This document shows positions 1 through 7,439 of a stretch of DNA of 64,000 nt, piece after piece. This stretch comes from Mucilaginibacter kameinonensis. Lineage in GTDB: Bacteria; Bacteroidota; Bacteroidia; Sphingobacteriales; Sphingobacteriaceae. Numbering within the stretch: the first letter of the stretch is position 1; the number at the start of each line of letters is the position of its first letter. The stretch is taken from assembly GCF_003675385.1 (NCBI RefSeq), contig NZ_RCWZ01000001.1, forward strand, positions 1,302,001-1,366,000, in the 5' to 3' direction. The translations under genes were made by a program, and so were the position numbers. The notes beneath the pieces are model-generated. The model searched no databases. It was not told the DNA's origin and saw only the letters and a program-made list of their open reading frames with translations.

Positions 1-144
1 TAATTTGTAACAGGGCTTCGTTTTTAGCGTCTATGTCATAAAGCTTTAGTTTTTTGCATGTGTTAATAATTGTTAAAAAACGGTAATTGTATTGTAAGAA
101 TAGCTTTTGCTTAGTTAAGCCGATGGTTTAACAACGGATTTTTA

Positions 145-152
145 TATATTTG
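145..152 (+). promoter_or_regulatory. Bacteroidota -7 promoter element
   Basis: TATATTTG matches the Bacteroidota sigma-A -7 consensus TAnnTTTG. It ends only 5 bases before the ATG at 158, so the transcript would be nearly or fully leaderless. No good TTTG -33 element is seen at the usual spacing. Confidence 0.5.
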
Positions 153-157
153 TATTG

Positions 158-490
158 ATGAAGATCAGGAATAATAAAATATGGGTAGTGGCGCTGTTCA
201 TGACCGTCTTTGTAATAAAGATGGGCATTTCGCTTGCTCCCTTGTTTTCATGTCTTGATAACAAAACTGTAAGCGCGGTGATCCTTCAGTTAGAGCAGGA
301 AAGCAAAACTGAAAAGGACAGTCCGGAAAAAGACTTGATGAAGGAGAAAAAGACCTTCGATGCGTATGATTTCCACGCCATCAACTTCATCACCTTCATT
401 ACCGAATCCAAGGTTCTCCATAACCAGGAAAACGCATTATATAAACAGGTATATCACCCTGTAGTCCCTACGCCCCCGCCAAACGCATAA
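158..490 (+). CDS. small membrane-anchored or secreted hypothetical protein
   Basis: A 110-residue protein that I do not recognise. The N-terminus is basic (MKIRNNK) and is followed by a hydrophobic stretch at about residues 8-30, which fits a signal anchor or signal peptide. The rest is charged (Glu/Lys-rich around residues 45-65), and the tail ends in a proline run (PTPPPNA). A TTG codon just upstream (155) is in frame. The ATG at 158 is preferred because it follows a TAnnTTTG promoter box by five bases. The next gene (SulP permease) is co-oriented about 80-110 bases downstream but need not be co-transcribed. No function is proposed. Confidence 0.6.
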   Translation: MKIRNNKIWVVALFMTVFVIKMGISLAPLFSCLDNKTVSAVILQLEQESKTEKDSPEKDLMKEKKTFDAYDFHAINFITFITESKVLHNQENALYKQVYHPVVPTPPPNA

Positions 491-572
491 GATGAATTTA
501 ACCGGATACTTCCCTATCCGGATAGCAATGCTTTTTAATTCATTTTAAAATTTTACTCAATCTTTCATTCTT

Positions 573-2177
573 ATGCAAATCAAGCAAGGTGAGTCTGCTA
601 TGGGCAATCTCAACCTGAAAAAATATTTTTTGTCCAAAAACTTAAAAAGGGACATTCCGTCAAGTCTTGTAGTATTCCTGGTGGCATTGCCGCTGTGTTT
701 AGGTATAGCGCTGGCATCGGGCGCGCCACTTTTTGCCGGTCTGTTAACAGGTATCATTGGCGGTATAGTGGTGGGTACGCTTAGCGGTTCGCAATTGAGC
801 GTTGCCGGTCCGGCGGCTGGTTTAACAGTAATTGTACTTAACGGAATTACATCATTAGGTGCTTACGAAACCTTTTTGCTGGCCCTGGTGATTGCCGGTG
901 CTTTCCAGATTATACTGGGTATAATTAAAGCCGGCACTATCGCCAATTACTTCCCGTCATCAGTTATTGAGGGAATGCTTGCGGCCATCGGGATCATTTT
1001 GATCATGAAGCAGTTTCCGCACGCGGTTGGCTATGATGCCGATTTTGAAGGTGATGAAGGCTTTAGCCAGGTTGACGACCATAATACTTTTTCGGGTATA
1101 ACGCGGGCCTTTGCCCGCATCAATTACGGCGCGGTGATCATAGCCCTGGTTTCTTTGGCATTTATGATCTACTGGCCAAGGTTTAAGAAATTGGCCGTAG
1201 TTCCTGCTCCTTTATTGGTAGTACTGGCTGGCATAGGCTTAAGTCTTGCCTTTTCGGGAACAGGCCTTGCCTTGCTTGATAAGCAGTTTGTACGTATTCC
1301 GCTGGTAAACAGCAGTGCCGAATTTTTCGGGCTGTTTAAATCGCCGGATTTTAGCCAGATAGGCAACAAACAGGTTTGGATAACGGCTGCCACCATTGCC
1401 ATTGTGGCCAGCCTGGAAACCTTGTTAAGCCTTGAGGCTGTAGATAAAATAGATCCTATTAAACGCATATCGCCAACAAACCGCGAACTACTTGCTCAAG
1501 GTGCGGGCAATATAGTGAGCGGTATGCTTGGCGGCTTACCCATGACCGCGGTTATCGTTCGTTCATCGGCAAACGTAAATGCCGGTGCGCGTACTAAAAT
1601 GAGCGCTATCATACATGGTATATTCTTATTGGTTGCATTATTGGCAATACCGTCTTTAATTAACCATATCCCGCTGTCGTGTCTGGCAGCGATCCTGCTG
1701 ATGACTGGGTATAAACTGGCTCGTATAAGCCTTTTCAAGCACATGTGGCATCAGGGCTTGAGCCAGTTTATCCCTTTCGTAGTTACCATAGTAGCCGTTG
1801 TTATGACCGATTTGCTTATTGGTGTAGGCATAGGTATGCTGGTGGGGATCTTTTATATTCTGCGTACTAATCTGCGTAACCCTTATTTCTATCATCTGGA
1901 GAAAAACGGCAGCAAAAAAGTTATCAGAATTAAGCTTGCCGAGGAAGTATCCTTCCTGAATAAGGCTGCCATACAGGTAACGCTTACCAGTTTACCGCAA
2001 GGCGCCGAAGTGGTGATTGACGGATCAAGCTCAAGGTATATTGATCCTGATGTGCTGGAGATCATCCACAATTATAAGCACAATGCCTATACAAAGGGCA
2101 TCATAGTGCAATTGAACGAAGTAAAAGAGAAGTACGATGTACCTCCTTTGAAAGAAATGGTTTATAACCCCAACTAA
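573..2177 (+). CDS. SulP family permease, probable bicarbonate transporter
   Basis: Inner-membrane anion transporter of the SulP family (534 aa). The N-terminal block after NLKKYF shows the family pattern: the SSLVVFLVALPLCLGIALASG helix region, then SQLSVAGPAAGLTVIV, then many hydrophobic helices up to about residue 440. The last roughly 80 residues (KVIRIKLAEEVSFLN to VDGSSSRYIDPDVLEII) form a short STAS-like cytoplasmic domain. SulP proteins carry sulfate, bicarbonate or other anions. The immediate downstream beta-carbonic anhydrase (13-base gap) makes bicarbonate or CO2 handling the likely role here. An ATG at 600 (MGNLN) with AAGGTGAG six bases before it is a good alternative start, and would remove nine residues. 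Confidence 0.9.
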   Translation: MQIKQGESAMGNLNLKKYFLSKNLKRDIPSSLVVFLVALPLCLGIALASGAPLFAGLLTGIIGGIVVGTLSGSQLSVAGPAAGLTVIVLNGITSLGAYETFLLALVIAGAFQIILGIIKAGTIANYFPSSVIEGMLAAIGIILIMKQFPHAVGYDADFEGDEGFSQVDDHNTFSGITRAFARINYGAVIIALVSLAFMIYWPRFKKLAVVPAPLLVVLAGIGLSLAFSGTGLALLDKQFVRIPLVNSSAEFFGLFKSPDFSQIGNKQVWITAATIAIVASLETLLSLEAVDKIDPIKRISPTNRELLAQGAGNIVSGMLGGLPMTAVIVRSSANVNAGARTKMSAIIHGIFLLVALLAIPSLINHIPLSCLAAILLMTGYKLARISLFKHMWHQGLSQFIPFVVTIVAVVMTDLLIGVGIGMLVGIFYILRTNLRNPYFYHLEKNGSKKVIRIKLAEEVSFLNKAAIQVTLTSLPQGAEVVIDGSSSRYIDPDVLEIIHNYKHNAYTKGIIVQLNEVKEKYDVPPLKEMVYNPN

Positions 2178-2189
2178 ATTTAAAAGACA

Positions 2190-2906
2190 ATGTCAACACA
2201 AGAAAATACAAACGGCAAAGCCGTAATAGATATCAACAATATTAAACTGGCCCAGGCAAACAGCTATAACAATTTAATTAAAAATAACGCTGCCTGGGTT
2301 GAGCGCAAACTGGCCGAAGACAGCGAGTTTTTCACCACCCTGGCCAAAGGTCAAAGCCCGGAAGTGCTGTGGATAGGCTGCTCAGACAGCCGCGTACCTG
2401 CAAACGAGGTAACCGGCACCAAACCAGGCGAGGTGTTTGTACATCGCAACATTGCCAACGTATGCGTACACTCGGACATGAACATGCTGAGCGTGCTTGA
2501 CTATGCCGTGAATGTGCTTAAAGTAAAACACGTTATTGTAGCCGGTCACTACGGTTGTGGTGGTGTTGCTGCCGCTATGAGCAACAAACAGTTTGGTTTG
2601 ATTGATAACTGGCTGCGCCACATTAAAGATGTTTACCGTTTACACGCCAAAGAGCTTGACGCTATTGCTGACGAAGCCGACCGTGTTAAACGCCTGGTTG
2701 AACTGAATGTGAGCGAGCAGGTTTATAACCTGTGCAAAACCACCATTATTCAAAACGCCTGGAAAGAACGTCATGACCTTGAAGTGCATGGCTGGGTAAT
2801 TGACCTGGCCAGCGGCCTGGTTAAAGACCAGCAGGTTACCAGCAGCAGCCCGCATAACTTAGGCTATGTGTACGAGTTTGCTACTGAAGAGGTGGCTGCA
2901 CACTAA
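2190..2906 (+). CDS. beta-class carbonic anhydrase (copy 1)
   Basis: Interconverts CO2 and bicarbonate. The 238-aa protein carries the beta-class zinc site: C64 and D66 in CSDSR (64-68), and H120 and C123 in HYGCGG. The Asp-Arg dyad that gates the site is present. It follows the SulP permease by 12 bases, so the two very likely form one transcript that couples anion transport to hydration. A terminator hairpin follows at 2970. It is longer at the N-terminus than copy 2 at 4068, and the middle of the two genes is almost identical at DNA level while the ends differ. Confidence 0.93.
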   Translation: MSTQENTNGKAVIDINNIKLAQANSYNNLIKNNAAWVERKLAEDSEFFTTLAKGQSPEVLWIGCSDSRVPANEVTGTKPGEVFVHRNIANVCVHSDMNMLSVLDYAVNVLKVKHVIVAGHYGCGGVAAAMSNKQFGLIDNWLRHIKDVYRLHAKELDAIADEADRVKRLVELNVSEQVYNLCKTTIIQNAWKERHDLEVHGWVIDLASGLVKDQQVTSSSPHNLGYVYEFATEEVAAH

Positions 2907-2969
2907 AATACAATTTGATTAGGGCTTCCGACGCTGTAAGGGGCGAAGGGAGGTTTGATTGTTAAGTTG

Positions 2970-3004
2970 ATCCCGGTACTTAGGAAGTGGCCGGGATTTT
3001 TTTG
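2970..3004 (+). terminator. Rho-independent terminator after carbonic anhydrase 1
   Basis: Stem ATCCCGG / CCGGGAT (2970-2976 with 2991-2997), 14-base loop, followed by a run of T. It ends the SulP-carbonic anhydrase transcript. Confidence 0.75.
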
Positions 3005-3063
3005 TGTCTTCGGCGAAGATATTCTTTAAATTAATGGATGGCAGCGTAAAAAAGGTTGGGATC

Positions 3064-3181
3064 GCGCGATTCCCCTCTTGAGAGGGGGGAGGGGTGTGTT
3101 TCGTAATGAGGTTAATGACTTGCCGACGAAACACACCCCTGCCACCGCTCTTTCCTATAGCTCCCCCTCTCAAGAGGGGAG
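3064..3181. repeat. intergenic hairpin repeat, family H1 (copy A)
   Basis: Complex inverted repeat. Each outer arm is itself a palindrome (CCCCTCTTGAGAGGGG at 3072-3087; its partner at 3164-3180). Inside lies a 15-bp perfect stem (3090-3104 with 3126-3140, AGGGGTGTGTTTCGT) with a 21-base loop. Copy B at 43925 has the same layout and near-identical arms. The nuclease element at 48116 has the same order of parts. It fills most of the 2907-3297 gap, where no gene is seen. Confidence 0.8.
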
Positions 3182-3297
3182 TTGAAAAAAAAGTATTCCC
3201 ATTTCGTTTAAAGTATTATCCGTAACATCAAACAAGCAAGTATAAACGCGGTTAAGTTTTTTGTAATTTTAACTGAAACCTCTGCCGCGAAATATTT

Positions 3298-4047
3298 ATG
3301 CTTAAAGCTGTAAAAGAACAACGTACGCTGAAAGAAAACCTGATGCTGGCCTCATCAACCGCGTTTGTGGCCGGGGTTACCAACGTGGCGGGAATGCTGG
3401 CTTTTCTGGCCTTTACGTCAAACATCACCGGGCATGTAGCCAACCTTGCCAAGCACATTGTTGAGCAAAACTATCACCAGATGATCATTTTTGTGGTTTG
3501 GCTGATGATGTTCTTCGCCGGTGCTTTTGTATCCAGTTTTATCATCCGCTCGTTCGACGATAAAAGCCGCTGGAAGGCCAACTCTACGCCGATGATTATT
3601 GAGGCTATTATTTTACTTGCGGTGGCTATATATGGTCACAATTTTTATCAAGAAACGCAACTGGAACGCGAGATTGTGATCAGCGCTACGTTGTTTTCGA
3701 TGGGATTACAGAATAGTTTGGTTTCTAACATTTCGGGTGGGTTGATCAAATCCAGTCATTTAACCGGTTTGTTTACCGACCTGGGCAGTGAGGTTGCCGA
3801 GTGGTTTCATCCCCGTACAAAAAACACCGAAACAGCAGGTAATAAAATATTGGTTAGGTTTACTGTACTTGGCTTTTACCTGTTTGGCGGATTGGCGGGC
3901 GGTTATTTATTTAACCTTTACGAGTTTGCCATTTTTTATTTTATCCCGGTTATTTTGCTCACCATCATGTATTATGACGTTTCGCCGCTTGCTTTGCATA
4001 AACTAAGCCGTATGTTTGCATCGGGCAAACGCCAAACCGCATCTTAA
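3298..4047 (+). CDS. DUF1275 (YoaK-like) membrane protein
   Basis: A 249-aa integral membrane protein with about six hydrophobic helices. The N-terminal signature ASSTAFVAGVTNVAG and the phrase SNITGHVANLA are typical of the DUF1275/YoaK family, whose substrate is not firmly known. It sits between two carbonic anhydrases, 20 bases before the second, so it may help move CO2 or bicarbonate or a related small solute. That role rests on context only. No Shine-Dalgarno site is obvious before the ATG. Confidence 0.8.
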   Translation: MLKAVKEQRTLKENLMLASSTAFVAGVTNVAGMLAFLAFTSNITGHVANLAKHIVEQNYHQMIIFVVWLMMFFAGAFVSSFIIRSFDDKSRWKANSTPMIIEAIILLAVAIYGHNFYQETQLEREIVISATLFSMGLQNSLVSNISGGLIKSSHLTGLFTDLGSEVAEWFHPRTKNTETAGNKILVRFTVLGFYLFGGLAGGYLFNLYEFAIFYFIPVILLTIMYYDVSPLALHKLSRMFASGKRQTAS

Positions 4048-4067
4048 AACATCAATCTTAAAAAATT

Positions 4068-4724
4068 ATGAGTTCTCAAATTCATGACACCAGTCACATC
4101 ACCTACGAAGGCTTACTGGAAGGAAACAAAAAGTTTATTGAAGGCGCTTTAGCCGAAGATCCTGAATATTTTGACAAGCTTGCTAACGGTCAAAAACCAC
4201 CGGTATTATGGATTGGCTGCGCCGATAGTCGTGTACCTGCCAACCAGATCACCAACACCGCTCCGGGCGAGATCTTCGTGCACCGTAACATTGCCAACAT
4301 GGTTATCCACTCGGATATGAACATGCTGAGCGTGCTTGACTATGCCGTGAATGTATTGAAAGTAAAACATGTGATTGTTACCGGTCACTACGGCTGTGGT
4401 GGTGTTAATGCCGCTATGGGTAACAACCAGTTCGGCCTGATTGATAACTGGCTGCGCCACATTAAAGACGTTTACCGTTTACATGCCGATGAGCTTGACG
4501 CCATTGTCGATGAAACCGAGCGCAGTAACCGCCTGGTTGAGCTGAATGTAATAGAAAACGTAAACAACCTTTGCAAAACATCCATAGTACAAAACGCCTG
4601 GAAAAACGGTCAGGACCTTTCAGTACACGGTTGGGTTTACAGCCTGAGCACAGGTGTTATAAACGATATGAAGGTAAGCACATCCAGCAACGAGAAGATG
4701 GATGCTGTGTTTAAATTTAAATAA
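4068..4724 (+). CDS. beta-class carbonic anhydrase (copy 2)
   Basis: 218 aa, with zinc ligands C51, D53 and R55 in CADSR and H107 and C110 in HYGCGG. Paralogue of the gene at 2190. The central stretch (around 4317-4490 against 2480-2650) is nearly the same base for base, whereas both ends have diverged, which suggests gene conversion or selection on the core. It is co-oriented with the DUF1275 gene 20 bases upstream and probably shares its transcript. Relative to copy 1 it lacks about 13 N-terminal residues. Confidence 0.93.
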   Translation: MSSQIHDTSHITYEGLLEGNKKFIEGALAEDPEYFDKLANGQKPPVLWIGCADSRVPANQITNTAPGEIFVHRNIANMVIHSDMNMLSVLDYAVNVLKVKHVIVTGHYGCGGVNAAMGNNQFGLIDNWLRHIKDVYRLHADELDAIVDETERSNRLVELNVIENVNNLCKTSIVQNAWKNGQDLSVHGWVYSLSTGVINDMKVSTSSNEKMDAVFKFK

Positions 4725-4729
4725 AGAAT

Positions 4730-4837
4730 AGTTCATGGTTGATGGTTCATAGATCATAGCCTCAACCGCTTTAAATAAAAATGGTTCATGGTACATTGCT
4801 GTTAAGCTATGAACCATGAACCATTATCTATGATCTA
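4730..4837. repeat. GTTCATGGTTGATGG-type inverted repeat (copy 1)
   Basis: Imperfect inverted repeat built from GGTTCATGGT, GGTTCATAGATCATAG and their complements (GCTATGAACCATGAACC). It lies between convergent genes (carbonic anhydrase 2 and pruA) and could terminate both. A second, longer copy lies at 44684-44822. Confidence 0.65.
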
Positions 4838-4840
4838 AAA

Positions 4841-6478
4841 CTACACCTCCTTAGCCAAAAACGGATACCTGTAATCTTTTGGCGGATCAAAGGTTTCTTT
4901 GATGGTGCGTGGTGATACCCAGCGTAACAGGTTGATCATCGATCCGGCTTTATCATTAGTGCCTGATCCCCTTGCGCCGCCAAATGGCTGCTGACCAACT
5001 ACTGCTCCTGTAGGTTTATCATTAATATAGAAGTTACCTGCCGCGTTACGTAAACGGGTAGTAGCTTTCTCGATAGCATATCTATCCTGCGAAATAATTG
5101 AGCCGGTAAGCGCGTAGATTGAAGTTTTATCTACAATGTCAAGAATCTCATCAAATTTATCGTCTTCGTAAACGTAAACAGTTAATACGGGGCCAAAAAG
5201 CTCCTCGCACATGGTTACGTAATACGGATCCTCAACTTTTAATACAGTTGGCTCAATAAACCAGCCCTGGGTTTTATCATAGTTACCGCCGGCAACAATT
5301 TCAACGCCCTCGTCGGCTTTGGCAGCATCAATGTATTTAGCCAGCTTATCAAACGATACTTCGGTGATAACGGCATTTACAAAGTTTTCAAAATCCTCTA
5401 CCGGACCTATTTTAAACGATGTAATATCACGCTGCATGTTTTCTTTAACCGCAGGCCATAATGAAGCCGGGATATAAGCCCTTGAAGCAGCCGAACATTT
5501 TTGTCCCTGGTATTCAAATGCGCCACGAACAAGTGCAGTGCTTACCACTTCGGCATTGGCGCTTGGGTGGGCAAGTACAAAGTCTTTACCACCGGTTTCG
5601 CCTACAATACGTGGGTAGGTTTTGTATTTGTGGATATTGGTACCGATAGTTTGCCAGATATTCTGGAATACTTTGGTTGAACCGGTAAAGTGGATACCTG
5701 CAAAATCAGGGTGGTTAAAGATCACCTCGCCTGCAACAGGGCCATCAACATAAATCAGGTTGATAACGCCATCGGGTACGCCGGCTTCTTTAAAGATCTT
5801 CATGATCACGTTAGCGGCATAGATCTGTGGGTAAGCAGGTTTCCAAACTACTACGTTGCCCATCATGGCAGCTGATGCAGGCAGGTTGCCTGCAATAGCG
5901 GTAAAGTTAAATGGGGTGAGCGCGAACACGAAACCTTCCAGCGGGCGTTGCTCTACACGGTTCCAAACACCTTTGCCTGATACAGGCGGCTGTTGTTTGT
6001 AGATCTCGGTCATGTACTCTACGTTGAAACGCAGAAAGTCGATCAGCTCACAAGCCGAATCGATCTCGGCCTGGTACGCGTTTTTTGACTGGCCAAGCAT
6101 GGTAGCTGCATTGATCTCGGCGCGGTATGGTCCGGCGATAAGCTCAGCAGCTTTCAGGAATATGGCAGCGCGTTGTTCCCAGGCCAGGTTTTCCCAGTCG
6201 GCTTTGGCTGTAAGGGCAGCGTCAATAGCGGCTGTAACATGGCTCGCGTCACCTTCGCTGAAGGTAGCCAATAAATGTTTATGATCATGCGGCGGACGGA
6301 TCTCCAACTTGGTGTTGGTATGTACTTCTTTGCCGCCAATGTACATAGGTATGTCGATTTGTTGGGCGCGACCAGCCTCAAGAGCTGCTTTAAGCGCCAC
6401 ACGCTCCAAACTCCGCGGACCGTAATTTAATACGGGTTCATTTACCGGTGCAGGAACATTAAAAAATCCTTTAAGCAT
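4841..6478 (-). CDS. pruA: L-glutamate gamma-semialdehyde (1-pyrroline-5-carboxylate) dehydrogenase
   Basis: Oxidises glutamate semialdehyde to glutamate with NAD, the second step of proline catabolism. 545 aa from the start chosen here. Aldehyde dehydrogenase signatures are clear: GETGGKDF with E294, and EYQGQKCSA with catalytic C328. TPFNF (around 188-192) and FTGSTKVF (around 264-271) are also seen. The open frame extends upstream to 6520, but the promoter box CAAAGATA (TATCTTTG on this strand) at 6501-6508 falls inside that extension. Family members also begin MLKGFFNVP, so 6478 is preferred. It is monocistronic, with no proline dehydrogenase in the neighbourhood. Confidence 0.93.
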   Translation of the reverse strand: MLKGFFNVPAPVNEPVLNYGPRSLERVALKAALEAGRAQQIDIPMYIGGKEVHTNTKLEIRPPHDHKHLLATFSEGDASHVTAAIDAALTAKADWENLAWEQRAAIFLKAAELIAGPYRAEINAATMLGQSKNAYQAEIDSACELIDFLRFNVEYMTEIYKQQPPVSGKGVWNRVEQRPLEGFVFALTPFNFTAIAGNLPASAAMMGNVVVWKPAYPQIYAANVIMKIFKEAGVPDGVINLIYVDGPVAGEVIFNHPDFAGIHFTGSTKVFQNIWQTIGTNIHKYKTYPRIVGETGGKDFVLAHPSANAEVVSTALVRGAFEYQGQKCSAASRAYIPASLWPAVKENMQRDITSFKIGPVEDFENFVNAVITEVSFDKLAKYIDAAKADEGVEIVAGGNYDKTQGWFIEPTVLKVEDPYYVTMCEELFGPVLTVYVYEDDKFDEILDIVDKTSIYALTGSIISQDRYAIEKATTRLRNAAGNFYINDKPTGAVVGQQPFGGARGSGTNDKAGSMINLLRWVSPRTIKETFDPPKDYRYPFLAKEV

Positions 6479-6500
6479 AGATGGGTAATTTATGTTGCCG

Positions 6501-6508
6501 CAAAGATA
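6501..6508 (-). promoter_or_regulatory. -7 promoter element of pruA
   Basis: TATCTTTG on the minus strand is a perfect TAnnTTTG, 22 bases upstream of the chosen pruA ATG (6478). It decides against the longer in-frame start at 6520. Confidence 0.6.
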
Positions 6509-6605
6509 GGGATTTTGCAATTGAAGGTGGGATAGGGGAATGTCAAATTAATAGTAGGGGGAAGCTAACTTCCTTCACCATTAATTTTTAGTAAATTGGT
6601 GGAGA

Positions 6606-6857
6606 ATGAAATCCGAAGAAAAATACAAGAGCAAACTGGTACAACAATTTAAAACTATTTTCATATTCACAATCGTTCTATTGATCGGGATGGGGATCTA
6701 TTCAATTTGTACCGGGAGTTCGACAGGTGGCACGCTTTACGGAAGGTTTGGTGGTTCGGGAAAAGTAACCTACGGGGCTTATGGTTTTTTTGAAATGGCC
6801 GGGGTTCTAATATTAGGTGCATTAATTTTTTATCTGGGATCAAAGTTTGAAAAATAA
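6606..6857 (+). CDS. small two-helix membrane protein
   Basis: 83 aa, unrecognised. Basic N-terminus (MKSEEKYKSK), then a membrane helix at about residues 16-36, a glycine-rich loop (GSSTGGTLYGRFGGSGK), and a second helix at about 60-78 ending FYLGSKFEK. The loop would lie on the outer side if both ends are cytoplasmic. A purine-rich GGTGGAGA before the ATG could serve as a ribosome site. It is divergent from pruA and lies 26 bases before the DUF1801-like gene. No function can be assigned. Confidence 0.6.
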   Translation: MKSEEKYKSKLVQQFKTIFIFTIVLLIGMGIYSICTGSSTGGTLYGRFGGSGKVTYGAYGFFEMAGVLILGALIFYLGSKFEK

Positions 6858-6883
6858 TACAGATACTCTATATTCTCAAGTAG

Positions 6884-7261
6884 ATGCTCACCCCAATAGA
6901 TCAATTTTACCTCACCAAAGAAGAACCCAACCGGAGTTGCCTGTTAGCCCTGCGCGATATTATCCTGTCGTTTGATGCGGATATCACCGCCGAATGGAAA
7001 TATAACATGCCTTTCTTTTATTATAAAGGCAAAATGTTTTGCTATTTGTGGATGCACTCCAAAAAGCAGTGGCCATTTTTAGGTATGGTTGAGGGTAAAC
7101 ACTTACATCATCCCGATTTGACATTTGAAGATCGCGCCCGGATCAAGATCATGATTTTTAATCCCGAAGATGATTTGCCCGTTGATACCATCCGGTTTAT
7201 TTTGAATGAGGCAATTGATCTGTACAGATCGGGGTTGGTTAAATTGCCGAAGAAGAAGTAG
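6884..7261 (+). CDS. DUF1801 domain protein
   Basis: 125 aa, cytoplasmic. It has the compact alpha/beta layout of the DUF1801 (YdhG-like) family, including the stretch EWKYNMPFFYYKGKMFCYL and the later PVDTIRFILNEAIDLY. The biochemical role of the family is unknown. It probably shares a transcript with the small membrane protein just upstream. A different DUF1801-like protein is encoded at 34390. Confidence 0.75.
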   Translation: MLTPIDQFYLTKEEPNRSCLLALRDIILSFDADITAEWKYNMPFFYYKGKMFCYLWMHSKKQWPFLGMVEGKHLHHPDLTFEDRARIKIMIFNPEDDLPVDTIRFILNEAIDLYRSGLVKLPKKK

Positions 7262-7275
7262 TAGGATCCAATATG

Positions 7276-7356
7276 AAAAGTTTTGTCATGCTGCGCGCGT
7301 CGAAGCATGGCGGGCAGGCCTCTGCGCGTGACCCTTCGACAGGCTCAGGGTGACAG
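7276..7356. repeat. degenerate dispersed intergenic repeat
   Basis: GTCATGCTGCGCGCGTCGAAG to GACCCTTCGACAGGCTCAGG: two imperfectly complementary ends around CGAAG/CTTCG. It has the look of a decayed palindromic repeat of a type common in Bacteroidota. No coding potential was seen. Confidence 0.45.
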
Positions 7357-7361
7357 GCCAC

Positions 7362-7398
7362 AAAAAAGCCCCGGCATCGCAGAGCGATACCGGGGCTT
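7362..7398 (-). terminator. Rho-independent terminator of leuS
   Basis: Thirteen-bp stem GCCCCGGTATCGC / GCGATGCCGGGGC (7368-7380 with 7384-7396), one non-canonical A:C pair, three-base loop, followed on the minus strand by six T. It lies 42 bases past the leuS stop. Confidence 0.85.
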
Positions 7399-7410
7399 AA
7401 AATTTTAAAG

Positions 7411-7438
7411 TACCCCCTTTAGGGGGGCGGAGGGGGCG
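7411..7438. repeat. solitary arm of an H1-like GC-rich repeat
   Basis: CCCCCTTTAGGGGGG palindrome followed by CGG and AGGGGGC. This is the same order (palindrome, short spacer, G-rich block) as one arm of the 48116 element and the 3064 and 43925 hairpins, but no partner arm is seen nearby. It abuts the leuS stop codon. Confidence 0.4.
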
Positions 7439-7439
7439 A

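Noticed and set aside
1169..1895. Antisense open frames inside the SulP gene
   Set aside because: Shadow frames of a well-supported gene; no domain or start signal.
2919..3173. Open frame on the minus strand
   Set aside because: It lies within the H1 hairpin and the terminator; the translation is repeat-derived and has no domain features.
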